64,000 bases of DNA from an uncultured Clostridia bacterium (GTDB taxonomy: Bacteria; Bacillota; Clostridia; Christensenellales; Borkfalkiaceae), in assembly GCA_947597925.1 (NCBI GenBank), contig CANQFA010000005.1:1-64000 (forward strand). The letters are read 5' to 3'. Position numbers and translations under genes: made by a program. The notes beneath the pieces are model-generated. The model saw only the letters and a program-made list of their open reading frames with translations. It was not told the origin of the DNA and ran no database searches. Shown in pieces: positions 16,868 to 26,800 of this stretch (position 1 is its first letter; the number at the start of each line of letters is the position of its first letter).

Positions 16868-18349
16868 TCAGAACTGGAAATAGAGGAATGCCGAGAGGTC
16901 GGACCCCGCGAGCAGGAAGAGCCAGAAGACGGCGACGGCGAGGATCGCATAGAAGTACACGGAGATGCGCTGGGCATAGGCCGTGTGTTCCTCCGCACCG
17001 AGCAGCGCGGGCGGGTCCTTTTCCCCGTCGTAGGCCGCGAAGTACCACATCAGGCACATCCCCGCAATGGCGAGCGCGATGACGGGGACGGACAGCGCGG
17101 TGATCCCGAGGGAGGACATGGCGGCCTCGAAGCTCCCGAAGCGGGTAAAGAGCACGGTAAAGACCTCCCCCATCTGCCCCAGCGATTGGGAGCGGAAGGT
17201 GAGTGAGGGCAAGATGAGCGTGAGCCACATCACGACCCTTCGGAAAAGGAGGAAGAGGCGGTTTTTGGGATCCAGTCCGTGCCGCTCGCAGAAGGCGAGG
17301 GCGGGCTTTTTGATGAGGTGCTCGAGATTGATAAAGAGCGCCACATAGAGCCCCCACAAAACATACGTCCAATTTGCGCCGTGCCACAGGCCGCACAGGA
17401 AAAATACGATCAGCGTATTCAGAATTCTCCGCGCCTTCCCCTTCCGATTCCCGCCGAGGGGGATGTAGACATAGTCGGTGAACCACCGCGTCAAAGTGAT
17501 GTGCCAGCGGCGGAAGAACTCGGTGTAACTCGCCGAGAGATAGGGTCTGTCGAAGTTCTCGGTGAGGTGCACCCCCATCATGCGCGCCACCCCCGTGGCG
17601 ATATAGGAGTACCCCGCGAAGTCGCCGAACATCTGCACCACGAAGAGGAGGGCGGCCAAAAGCACGGAGAGAGAATTTGCTGCGGCGAGGTCGCCGAAGA
17701 CGTGGTTGACATAGATGCCGAGATAGTCCGCCACCACGCATTTCAAAAAGAAGCCGTACAGCATGACGCGGAGCCCCTTTGCCATGTCCTCGCCGCTGAA
17801 CGTGTGCTCCTCCTTGAGCTGCGGGAGAAGGTCGCCGGGGCGCTCGATGGGTCCCGCCACGAGCTGCGGGAAATAGGACACGAAGAGGGCATAATACCCG
17901 AAGTGATACTCCGCCTCGAACTTTCCCTTGTAGACGTCGATAACATAAGAGAGGGTCTGGAAGGTATAAAAGGAGATGCCCACGGGGAGGATGAGGTTGA
18001 GGGCGAAGGAGTCGAGGTGCAGGGCGAAGAGGTTGAGGAAGGAGATGACGCTCCCGACGAGGAAGTCGAAGTATTTGAAAAATACGAGAACGCCGAGGCA
18101 TACGACGAGCGCGGTGACCAGCCAGAACCGCCGCCACCCCTTCTTCTGTGTGCGCGAGATGGCGATCCCCGCGCCGTAGGAGACCGCCGTCGTTCCGAGG
18201 ATGAGGAAGACGAGCTGCGGATTCCAGCTCATGTAGAAATAGTAGCTCGCGACGAGCAGGAGCGCCCAGCGGAACTTGTGCGGCAGCAACCAATAGAGCA
18301 GCAGGACGATGGCGAGGAAGAGGAGGAATTGCAAAGAATTGAAGTTCAT
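16868..18349 (-). CDS. MBOAT O-acyltransferase (AlgI/DltB-like)
   Basis: A 493-residue polytopic enzyme of the membrane-bound O-acyltransferase family. It carries an acyl group across the membrane for attachment to an extracellular glycan. The two invariant histidines are visible: His283 (RRWHITLTRWF) and His323 (LCGLWHGANWTYVLWG). PQLVAGPIER and the IPLGGNRKG loop are typical of AlgI/DltB. It starts after GGGAGGG and overlaps the small membrane gene by 4 bases. It is last in a leftward run with two SGNH-type proteins and an AMP-forming ligase, the parts expected of a Dlt/Alg-like acylation pathway. Confidence 0.94.
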   Translation of the reverse strand: MNFNSLQFLLFLAIVLLLYWLLPHKFRWALLLVASYYFYMSWNPQLVFLILGTTAVSYGAGIAISRTQKKGWRRFWLVTALVVCLGVLVFFKYFDFLVGSVISFLNLFALHLDSFALNLILPVGISFYTFQTLSYVIDVYKGKFEAEYHFGYYALFVSYFPQLVAGPIERPGDLLPQLKEEHTFSGEDMAKGLRVMLYGFFLKCVVADYLGIYVNHVFGDLAAANSLSVLLAALLFVVQMFGDFAGYSYIATGVARMMGVHLTENFDRPYLSASYTEFFRRWHITLTRWFTDYVYIPLGGNRKGKARRILNTLIVFFLCGLWHGANWTYVLWGLYVALFINLEHLIKKPALAFCERHGLDPKNRLFLLFRRVVMWLTLILPSLTFRSQSLGQMGEVFTVLFTRFGSFEAAMSSLGITALSVPVIALAIAGMCLMWYFAAYDGEKDPPALLGAEEHTAYAQRISVYFYAILAVAVFWLFLLAGSDLSAFLYFQF

Positions 18350-18594
18350 CGTTTCCCTCCCGATCTCAGAAAACCGAATACATTGAGGACGAGGAAGATG
18401 AGGACCATCATGCCGACCTCCTCGTACCCTGCGCCCGAGATCATCGCCCAGATCGTCGTCCCCGTAAAGAGGACGGCCGAAAGGATGGGGAACCCGTAGC
18501 CCGAGCTCCTCTTTACGAGGTCAAAGATGAGAAGCAGCAGCGCCGCTCCGTATAAGAGCAGAAAGAGGGGAGACCCCGCAATGACACTTTGCAT
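18346..18594 (-). CDS. Small membrane protein of the acyltransferase cluster
   Basis: An 82-residue protein with three hydrophobic helices (LFLLLYGAALLLLIFDLV, PILSAVLFTGTTIWAMI, VGMMVLIFLVLNVFGFL) and a basic C-terminus. It starts 3 bases after the ligase stop and overlaps the MBOAT start by 4 bases, so translation is coupled to both. I do not recognise the family. Its place resembles that of the small accessory proteins (such as DltX) in D-alanylation operons, but this is inference from position only. Confidence 0.75.
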   Translation of the reverse strand: MQSVIAGSPLFLLLYGAALLLLIFDLVKRSSGYGFPILSAVLFTGTTIWAMISGAGYEEVGMMVLIFLVLNVFGFLRSGGKR

Positions 18595-18597
18595 GAT

Positions 18598-20130
18598 TCA
18601 GAACAGCTTCTTGAGTTGATTTTTGTCGGGTTTTCCCGAAGAGGTGAGCGGGAAGCTCTCCACGATGAGGATATGTGCGGGGATCTCGTGTCCCGAGAGG
18701 ACGGACGCCAAGGCCCTTTTCAGTTCCGCCTCGTCCGCCGTCTCCCCTCTCTTCAGGATGACCGCAGCGCAGGGGATCTCGCCGAATTTCTCATCGGGCA
18801 TGCCCACGACGACCGCCTGACGGACCATGGGCAGGTCGGAGAGGGCGCGCTCGATCTTCACGGCGGAGAGATTTTCCCCTCCGCGGATGATGAGGTCCTT
18901 TTTCCTGCCGCTGACATGGAGGATGCCGTCGGCGTCAAAGTAGCCGAGGTCGCCCGAGTGCAGCCTCCCCTCTCTGTCATAGATGGCGCGCGTCTCCTCT
19001 TCATTGTGATAATATCCGCTCATCATGGTCATGCCGCAGATGCAGATCTCCCCCTCGCTGCCCACGGGAAGGACTTCGCCGTCCTCGCCGAGGATGTCGA
19101 CTTCGGTCATGGGATAGAGCCTGCCCACGCCCGCCGCCCTGAGCGACACGGGGTCGCGGTAGCGCATGGTGGAGACGCCCACGCATTCGCTCATGCCGTA
19201 GCCGGGCATGAGGCGGAGTCCGAGCTCGCCCTCGATATAGGACATCTGTTGCTCGGTAAAGGGTCCTCCCGCCATCAGGCCGAGGCGGAGAGAGGAGATG
19301 TCGGCGGTCTTATGCTTGCCGTCCGCGAGGAGCCCCAAAAAGAAGGTGGGGACGGAGTAGAGGACGCTGACGCGGTATTTCTCGATATACGAGAGCACGG
19401 TGTCCACGTCGATCTCGGGCGGAAAGACGAGGGCATGTCCCGAGAAGACGGAGCAGGCGACCACCGCAAACCCGAAGACATGGTTGAGGGGAAGGATGGA
19501 GATCGCCACATCCTTTTCATCCTCTTCGAAGAGGGGCATGGCGTCGACGGGATTGGCAATGACCGCCCTGTGACTGAGCGTGACCGCCTTGCTCTTTCCC
19601 GTGGAGCCCGAGGTGAAGATGATCATGTAGAGATCCTCGGGGTCATAGCCCGCCGCCGCGGCACGCACGGCCTCCTTGTCGATGGGATAGCTTCCGAAGA
19701 GGAGGGCCTTCCCCTCTTCCTCTCCATGGGCAAGCTCCCAGTTCCCCTCTGCGGAGAGACCGCCGCCCGCGCGCTCATTGGTGAGCCACCAGTCGGGGGA
19801 GATGTCCACGCCCGAATCGGCGACATAGTTCTTCACGGGAAAATGCGCGTCGCAGTTCACGACGACGGCGCCCACTGCCGAGAGGGCCAGTGCGAGGAGG
19901 GCGGTATCGGGCGAACGGGTGGCACGGAGGGCGACGAGGTCCCCCCGCTTCATGCCCCGCGCGAGAAACTCCGAGGCAATGCTGTCGCAGAGCGCAAGCG
20001 CCTCACGGTAGGTGAGACTGCGCGTCGCATTGACCGTGAAGAGGTGCCCGCCGTCCTCTTCGGCATGTCTCGAGAGATAGCCGTAGAGGTTCACTCTGCA
20101 TTGTTCCAGTTTTTCATGAGGGATCTTCAT
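18598..20130 (-). CDS. AMP-forming acyl ligase (acyl-CoA synthetase family)
   Basis: A 510-residue class I adenylate-forming enzyme that activates a carboxylic acid with ATP. Motifs are A3 IIFTSGSTGKSKAV, A5 GYGMSECVG, A7 HSGDLGYFD, A8 GRKKDLIIRGGENLS and the A10 lysine in LTSSGKPDKNQL. The protein ends 6 residues after that motif, leaving no room for a fused carrier domain. The start at 20130 follows TAGGAGGAT; a TTG at 20136 is too close to it. The gene is flanked by SGNH-type and MBOAT genes, so it probably supplies the activated acyl group for extracellular transfer. The acyl acceptor (CoA or a carrier encoded elsewhere) is unknown. Confidence 0.9.
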   Translation of the reverse strand: MKIPHEKLEQCRVNLYGYLSRHAEEDGGHLFTVNATRSLTYREALALCDSIASEFLARGMKRGDLVALRATRSPDTALLALALSAVGAVVVNCDAHFPVKNYVADSGVDISPDWWLTNERAGGGLSAEGNWELAHGEEEGKALLFGSYPIDKEAVRAAAAGYDPEDLYMIIFTSGSTGKSKAVTLSHRAVIANPVDAMPLFEEDEKDVAISILPLNHVFGFAVVACSVFSGHALVFPPEIDVDTVLSYIEKYRVSVLYSVPTFFLGLLADGKHKTADISSLRLGLMAGGPFTEQQMSYIEGELGLRLMPGYGMSECVGVSTMRYRDPVSLRAAGVGRLYPMTEVDILGEDGEVLPVGSEGEICICGMTMMSGYYHNEEETRAIYDREGRLHSGDLGYFDADGILHVSGRKKDLIIRGGENLSAVKIERALSDLPMVRQAVVVGMPDEKFGEIPCAAVILKRGETADEAELKRALASVLSGHEIPAHILIVESFPLTSSGKPDKNQLKKLF

Positions 20131-20142
20131 GTGCAAATCCTC

Positions 20143-22293
20143 CTACAGGTTCAAAAAATATTCGATATAGAGGTCGGTATAGCGGAGGGAGGCCTCGGTG
20201 TCGAGGCGGTATGGCTGGTCGTAGAAATCCTCGATCGGCCACACGACGTCGGCGAGGGAGAAGATGAGGGGTGCGGACATGGTCTCGAATTCCTCGTCGA
20301 AGCGGTCGCTCACCTCGTAGATCTGTGCGAGGACGGCGGGCAGAACGGAGTCGGCGCAGATGGGGCCGAAGCCGTAGTGCACGTCGAGGCCCATGCCGAG
20401 GAAGCGGCGGATCATCTCCTCCGTCTTGCGGAAGGCCTCGCCCCCCACGATCTCCGAGAGTTCGCGCGGGTGGTACATGACCATGTCATCTACGGGGCCG
20501 TCGCGCTGTTTGCCGAGGTCGCCCCGCTCGGTCATATAGTCGAGATAGTCGGCATAGGAGCCGTGCGAGCCGCTCTGCCTGAGGAGATATTTCGTGACGA
20601 GATAGTCATTGAGCGCGGAGATCACGCCGTCGTAGCGCCGCATGTCGAGGGTGGCGAGGAGGTCGTAGTTGAACTCCGTCATGCGGAAGGCCCGCTGGTC
20701 GAGGGAGAGGTCGTACATCATGAGGTAGGGGGAGCCGAGGTCGCCGTTGTAGACGAGGGTATCCCCTTCGCGCAGATATTGGGCGAGGAGGTCGAGCTGA
20801 AAGAGACTGCCCGTGTCCCCCTCTACCGCGAGGTTATAGCTGTTCCTCCCCGTCTGCTCGGTGAAGTAGGCCGCATTGACCCCGTACCAGGTGGCGCAGC
20901 TGCCGAAGAAGACAGTGCGCGGTCCCTCGCCCGAGCGGCCGAGAAGTTCGAGCTTATTGGCGAGCTGGGCGGACTCGTTGGTCCCGCTGAGGGGCTCCGT
21001 GGCGGCATTGATGCGGATGGTCGAGACGGGGCAGTTCACCCCGAAGGCATTGTAGTCGATGTAGTGCATGTTGTCCGAGAGGACGATCTCGGCGAGGGCG
21101 GTGCACCCCGCAAAGGAGCGCTCCATGACATATTCCACGGTGTTCGGGAGGACGAGCTTTTCGAGGGCAAGATTTGACGTGAGGGCCCCGGGTGCCGTCG
21201 CGATGACGGGATATCCCCCTACCATGTCGGGGATGACGAGCTCATTTTCATTTGAGAGGTACACTTTCGTGATGACAACGCCGAGGCCTTCTGCAGGTGC
21301 ACTCTCCGCGAGGCGGGCGAGAAGGCCCGATTTATCCTCTCTCTCGGCGTGAAGGGTAGAAATTTCGCCCTTTTCGATGAGAACATAGTCGAAAAGTGCG
21401 GGGTCCGACGTCTTCGTCCACTCCGCATAGAGCAGGATGGTCTCCCCCTTTTCCACAGTCACGCGGCTCCCGAGCCCGACATGGGTGCCCTCTCCGTCGT
21501 CTCGGGTGTTCCAGCCCGTGAGGAGATACCCCTCTCTCGCGATGCCCTGTCCCTGCGACGTATTGGGGTGGATGCCGTGCTCGAGGCGGTTCGTCTCGGT
21601 GAAGTAAGTCCCCCGCCGCCCGTCGGTATACTCCCCGCCGTTCAGGGCGTATCCTATGACGGCGGCGCCCTCCTGCGGGGTCAGGACGATCTCCTCGTCG
21701 TCTGCGATCTCACGCGCCGTCACGGTGACAGAGGCGGAGTGGGTGACCTTTTCGAGGGTGAGGGTCACGAGGCGGCTTCCGTCCTCGGCGGGCTCCCCAT
21801 CCACGCCGTCCGCATGATAGCTCCCCTCATAGTCGGCGCTCGCAAAGGTGCTCCCCCGCGGAAACAGGAGGACAAAGACGGCATCTTCCCCCTCGCGAAG
21901 GGTGCACGAGGGCGCCTCGCAGGTGAAGTTGTCGGAGGGCGCAAGCGTCACGGTCACGCTCCGTCCCACCTCTTCGCAGAGGATGTCGACATAGGCGGAG
22001 TAGCGCACGCGGCTGAGGGTGAGCGCCACGGTGCTCGTCCCGTCCTCGCCCTCTGCGACGTCGAAAAGGCTCCCGTGGTAAGAGGTCCCGAGGAAGCGGT
22101 AGCCGTTTTTGATATGCAGGAGAAAGGAGGCGTCTTCCCCTCTCGGGACGCTCTTCACATGCTCCTCGGCGGTATAGGCCTCGCTCTCGGCGAGCACCAC
22201 GTTGCAGAGCGCCGTCTCCTCGACGGGAGGCGGTACACATGCCGCAAGGAGGAAGAGAAGGGCGAGAAGAAGCGCCGCAAGTTTTGCCTTCAT
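20143..22293 (-). CDS. Lipoprotein with InlB-like, LRR and SGNH-like regions
   Basis: A 716-residue surface lipoprotein (MKAKLAALLLALLFLLAAC). Two or three related beta-repeats of about 70 residues come first, then an InlB/Flg_new-type repeat (GREGYLLTGWNTRDDGEG-like region near 250) and a BspA-type LRR (APGALTSNLALEKLVLPNTV). The C-terminal half (about 420-716) is SGNH/AlgJ-like, starting VFFGSCATWYG. Compared with the neighbouring SGNH protein, the C-terminal FYDxxxH site reads FYDQPYR, so the catalytic histidine seems lost. The ATG lies 1 base after the stop of the upstream gene, showing tight coupling. It may be an inactive partner or glycan-binding subunit of the acyl-transfer complex. 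Confidence 0.8.
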   Translation of the reverse strand: MKAKLAALLLALLFLLAACVPPPVEETALCNVVLAESEAYTAEEHVKSVPRGEDASFLLHIKNGYRFLGTSYHGSLFDVAEGEDGTSTVALTLSRVRYSAYVDILCEEVGRSVTVTLAPSDNFTCEAPSCTLREGEDAVFVLLFPRGSTFASADYEGSYHADGVDGEPAEDGSRLVTLTLEKVTHSASVTVTAREIADDEEIVLTPQEGAAVIGYALNGGEYTDGRRGTYFTETNRLEHGIHPNTSQGQGIAREGYLLTGWNTRDDGEGTHVGLGSRVTVEKGETILLYAEWTKTSDPALFDYVLIEKGEISTLHAEREDKSGLLARLAESAPAEGLGVVITKVYLSNENELVIPDMVGGYPVIATAPGALTSNLALEKLVLPNTVEYVMERSFAGCTALAEIVLSDNMHYIDYNAFGVNCPVSTIRINAATEPLSGTNESAQLANKLELLGRSGEGPRTVFFGSCATWYGVNAAYFTEQTGRNSYNLAVEGDTGSLFQLDLLAQYLREGDTLVYNGDLGSPYLMMYDLSLDQRAFRMTEFNYDLLATLDMRRYDGVISALNDYLVTKYLLRQSGSHGSYADYLDYMTERGDLGKQRDGPVDDMVMYHPRELSEIVGGEAFRKTEEMIRRFLGMGLDVHYGFGPICADSVLPAVLAQIYEVSDRFDEEFETMSAPLIFSLADVVWPIEDFYDQPYRLDTEASLRYTDLYIEYFLNL

Positions 22294-22294
22294 C

Positions 22295-23719
22295 TCAATA
22301 CCCCGTGAGGTACGCGCCGTAGCGCGACCAAAAGTAGTCATTCAGATAGTCCGCAAGTCTCCCCGCGGGGACATAGGCCCTGCACAGGGGCGCCCCGTCG
22401 AAGAGGGCGAAGTACACGCTGCACTCCGAGGGCGCGCGGTCGGGATGGAGGTAGAGCGCGCGGAGAGCGGTGCATCCCGCAAAGGAGCCGTCGGCAATGC
22501 CGTAGATATATCGTCCGATATGGAGCTCCTCGAGGGCGGTGTCGCCCGCAAAGACATCCTTATCGAAGGAGAGGACGCGCTTCCCCTCATAGAAGTCGGG
22601 AAGGGTCAGGACCGTGCGCGTCTTCCCCTCTTCGGTGAGGCCCGTGATGTTCCAGCCCGTGCCGCTCTCCTCGTAGGTAAAGAGCGCCGCATCTTCTCCG
22701 TCTTCGCCCCCCACGTCGGGTTCGGGCACTTCGGGCTTTTCGGGGAGGACGATGCCGTCGGGCGAGCTGTCCTTGAGGTAGGCCTTCAGGTCGCGCACCA
22801 ACCTGTCCGTATACACCACCGCGCCCGCGGAATTCACATGCACGTTGGCATCGTAAAACCAGTCGCTCTCGAAGAGATATCCCTTGGGGTCGCCCAAAAG
22901 TTCACAGTCGAGGAGGCCCTCCACATGGTCATAAAAGGCGTCGATGTCCTCCTCCGAAGTTTCGGGTTCGATCCCCGCAAGGTTGACGGGTGCAAAGCCG
23001 AAGAGCAAGGTAGCGCCGCGGCTCTCCACAAACCTGTTGTATTCGTTGATATAGTCCGCAAAGTCCTCGGAAAAGAGGGCGGGGTCATAGGAGATGCGCG
23101 AGAGGGCATCGTACCCGAGCGGAAGTTTATTATAGGGCCTCGCGTAGGTCATCTTGCAGCGCGCGTCGAAGGATGCGGCCGCATAGACGTCGGTGGGCGC
23201 GGGCGGGTTTCCGCCCGCGAAGTAGGCAAATTTCCTGCCCACATATCCCAAAAATCCCCCCACCATCTCCCCGCTGTTGCGGAGGCCCGTGAGAATGGAA
23301 AAGTCGCCGTCGGCGGCATTCCAGAGATATTCACTGTTAAAATAGAGCGACATGGACTGGCTCACCTGTTCGGGGGCGAGGATCACAATGTCGCCTTCGG
23401 AGATATTGACGCGCGAGAGGTCCATCATCGCCTTGGTGCCTATGGCGCCGTACAGTCCGAAGGGGCACACGGTATAGCCGTCCATCTCCCCCTCCATGAG
23501 CTCGGGGTCGAGCCCGAACGCCACGGCGCTGTTCCCCACCACCACGATCTTCTTTCCCGTCGTCTTCTTCAGGTTCTCATACATCTTCGGAAGGACGGCA
23601 TAATAGGTGGCGCCGTACTGCGGGGGGAGGCAAAATCCCACCGCAATCAGGCATATGGGGATGGAAATGAGGAGGAAGAGCACAATTGAAATTGCGATGA
23701 GATTGCGCTTTGTTTTCAC
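22295..23719 (-). CDS. Membrane-anchored SGNH (AlgJ/DltD-like) protein with LRR tail
   Basis: A 474-residue protein with one N-terminal membrane anchor (NLIAISIVLFLLISIPICLIAVGF) and an extracellular SGNH-type domain. Block I is VVVGNSAVAFGLD and block V is WFYDANVHVNSAG (Asp-x-x-x-His). A BspA-like leucine-rich segment closes it (LSFDKDVFAGDTALEELHIG). I chose the GTG at 23719, preceded by AGGTGA. An in-frame ATG at 23785 would put a perfect hairpin inside the coding region and has no ribosome binding site. With the MBOAT protein it would transfer or remove acyl groups on a cell-surface glycan; the glycan is unknown. Confidence 0.83.
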   Translation of the reverse strand: MKTKRNLIAISIVLFLLISIPICLIAVGFCLPPQYGATYYAVLPKMYENLKKTTGKKIVVVGNSAVAFGLDPELMEGEMDGYTVCPFGLYGAIGTKAMMDLSRVNISEGDIVILAPEQVSQSMSLYFNSEYLWNAADGDFSILTGLRNSGEMVGGFLGYVGRKFAYFAGGNPPAPTDVYAAASFDARCKMTYARPYNKLPLGYDALSRISYDPALFSEDFADYINEYNRFVESRGATLLFGFAPVNLAGIEPETSEEDIDAFYDHVEGLLDCELLGDPKGYLFESDWFYDANVHVNSAGAVVYTDRLVRDLKAYLKDSSPDGIVLPEKPEVPEPDVGGEDGEDAALFTYEESGTGWNITGLTEEGKTRTVLTLPDFYEGKRVLSFDKDVFAGDTALEELHIGRYIYGIADGSFAGCTALRALYLHPDRAPSECSVYFALFDGAPLCRAYVPAGRLADYLNDYFWSRYGAYLTGY

Positions 23720-23750
23720 GGAACTGTCACCTTTTTCCCCGAACAAGGTA

Positions 23751-23776
23751 TCGACTGCGAATTGCTTCGCAGTCGA
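23751..23776 (-). repeat. Perfect 11-bp inverted repeat before the SGNH gene
   Basis: TCGACTGCGAA, loop TTGC, TTCGCAGTCGA. It sits between the GH3 gene and the GTG start of the SGNH gene. No strong U-run follows, so it could be an mRNA processing or stability hairpin, or an operator, dividing the two halves of the run. Confidence 0.65.
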
Positions 23777-23808
23777 TTCCTTCATTCGTAGATTTTCGAG
23801 ATCTTATC

Positions 23809-26800
23809 TCAGCTCTTTTTGCGGCGGATGAACTTCATGATGGCGAAGACGCCCCATGCCGCAAGGAGGACGGGGATCACGACATCGAGTGCGATGATGA
23901 GGGTGACCCACCACTCCGTCTGGTAGCCGATGATGTTGATCTGGATGGAGTTGCTGTTCGCGACCGCATACAGAATGTTCTTCGCCGACTGGCGGAGAAT
24001 GGTCACGTCTTTTGCACTGTTTGCGTCGACATCCGTCCACATCAGGTCACCCGTGGAGGTGAGGATGAGGTCGTTGCCCGCATAGAGCATCTGGCGGGAA
24101 TCCATGTATCTCTCCGTCTTGTAGTCGCAGATGACGAGCCCGCGGAAGCCCCACTCGTTGCGGAGCACCTGCGTCATGAGGCGATAGTCGCCGCCCGTCC
24201 AGCGCGTGCCGATCCTGTTGAAGGAGGACATGATGCCGAGGGTGCCGACGAACTTCGTCGCTTCCGTCACGTCTTCGAACTCGTCGATGATCTCTTCACT
24301 CACGGTGTCGTGACCCTTGACTGCAAGTTCGAAGGGCTTGAGATAGAGCTCTCTGAGCGCCTGCTCGGTGCAGTAGGTGGACACGCCGCCGCGGTTGGTC
24401 TCCTGATCGTTGAGGGCGAAGTGCTTGAGGTCGGCATAGACGCCCTTGGAGTGCGCGCCGTTGATGACGTTGACCGCCATCTTGCCCGAGATGATGGGAT
24501 CTTCGGAGTAGTACTCGAAGTTTCTTCCCGAGAAGGGGCTGCGGTGCAGGTTGACTGCGGGAGCGTACCAACCCGTGAAGGGAAGGCCGTTGTTCTTGTT
24601 GGCGGCGTCGCCCCAGAGACCGTTTTCACCGACGAAGCGGCCCATCTCATAGGCGATCGTCTTATTCCACGTGGAGCCGATGACGATCTCGCTCGTGAAG
24701 TTGTTGTCATCCTCATACATTGCACTCGTCGCGCCGCCGATGAAGTTGACGAAACCGATGGGACCGTCGGAGTCATTGGTCAGGTTCTTGCCGATGGACT
24801 CGATGGCGTTGGTCTTGAATGCGCCGTCGGAGACGAGCATTCTCATCTCTTCCACGGTGAGCTTGTCGAGGAGCTCTTCCCAGCGCGCGTCGTCGTAGTC
24901 GACCGTGTTGTCCTCCTGAAGGAGGTCGTGCAGGATGAGCTCGCTGTCCGTCTTGCCGGTCGCGGGCATCTCGGTCACTTCGTCGATGACGGGGTTGTTG
25001 TGGGCATAGCTTGCGAGGGCATCCTGCTCCTCCATGCCGCCCTTCTCCTCAAAGGAGATCACGCGGTCCTTGAGCGTGGGAGCCGTGGGGAAGGTCCCCT
25101 CGAAGTTGGTACGGGACATGCCCTTTCTCGTCTCGCCGTTGACTCTCACGTCGCTCAGGCGGTACTGGATGTCGAAGTAGTCTTCCGTCGTGAAGAGGTT
25201 CTCGACCTTCGTGCCCGTCGTGGTGTCATTTTCGAAGCGGACATCTTCCGCGAGGGTGACGACTTCGGAATCATAGGCATTCGCCGCGACATGGGAGTTC
25301 GCGCTCGCGAAGAAGGTGTAGTCGCCGTGCTCGAGCTCATAGCCCATGAACTCATTCTTATTGGCGTCGTTGTAGTCGTAGGAAGCGAGGTCATAGGCCT
25401 CCACCGTGAAGGTCACGGTCTGCTTCTCGCCTGCCGCCAGAAGTTTGGTCTTGGCGTAGTCCACGAGCTCGACATAGGACTTCTCGATTCCGCCCGCATA
25501 GTAGGGCTTGCTGACATAGAGCTCCACGACTTCCTTGCCCGCCACACTGCCGGTATTCTCCACCTCTACCGAGATGGTGACCACGCTCGAGCTGTCCGCG
25601 AGGGTGCCCGAAACATTCGTGATGGTCTGGTTGAAGGTCGTGTAGGAGAGGCCGTAGCCGAAGGGGAAGACGACGTTCTCTTCGTACCAAGCGGAAGAAG
25701 GATCGTCCTGCGCTTCCTCATAGGCGCGCGTCTCGTAGTAGCGATAGCCGAGGTACACGCCCTCTTCGTAAGTCACCATGTTATAGGCGGAGCTGATGGC
25801 GCTGTCTGCGCTCTCGCTGCCGAGGAAGGCCGTATTGGGCGTGCCGTTTTCGGTGGTCTGCGAGCCGTCGCCGAAGTTCTGCCACGTGGGATCCTTGGTG
25901 TAGTCGGCGGCATAGATGTCCACCGTCCTGCCCGAAGGATTTGCCTCGCCGTTCAGGAGGGATCCGATCGCCTCGGCACCCGTGGCGCCGGGACCGCCGA
26001 TCCAGAGCACGGCGTCGATGCGGGGATCGGAGGGCGTGTTATTGTACTGCGCCACGAAATCGCACTGGAAGGCCGTGAGCGTATTGAGCATGACGATGAC
26101 CTTGTCGAAGCGCGCGGTGACCTCGTCGAGGAGCGCCTCTTCGTTCTTGTCGAGCTGGAGATAATGTCTCGTCGCGTCGTCCTGCTGCGTGCGGGGGAGG
26201 TCCCAGCTCTCGCCGCCGAGGCGGGAGATGACCACGATCGCCGCGTCGCTGTATTCGCTGTAGCTATTCTTGACGGCGGCGGTGTAGCTCGACATGGGCG
26301 TCTCGCCGATGTCGAGGGTGGGAGATCCCGAGCTGCCCTCGGTGAGGGCGGGGTTATTGGAACGGCCCTTGCCCGAATCACTGCTCTCGTAGAAGCTCTT
26401 GAGGGTGGGATTGTACTCAATGCCGCCCGCGGTGAGCCCGTCGAAGAGGGTCTTGGTGTTCTTGCTGGTGCCGCTGCCCGAGCCCGAGCCGCCGAGCACG
26501 AGGTTCACGCTGTTCTTGCCGAACACGCTCACCTTGCTGCCTCTGGCGATGGGAAGCGCATTGTCCTCATTCACGAGGAGCACGGCGCCCTCCTGCTCGA
26601 TCTGGAGGTTAAGCTTGTTGCCCGCCTCTACGGCTGCTGCCTTGCTTTCATAGTCGGACACGTAGATCTTCTCATAGGTGTCGTCCATGATGGGTTTCTT
26701 GAGACCGAGCATGGTCCCGACGATGGAGTGATACAGTGATGTCTCGGGGACCACGAGCATGTTGAGCACGATGAGGAACGCCACGAAAAACGCCGTCACG

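Noticed and set aside
18589-21177. Long plus-strand open frame opposite the ligase and lipoprotein genes
   Set aside because: It crosses the borders of two well-supported minus-strand genes and lacks recognisable motifs.
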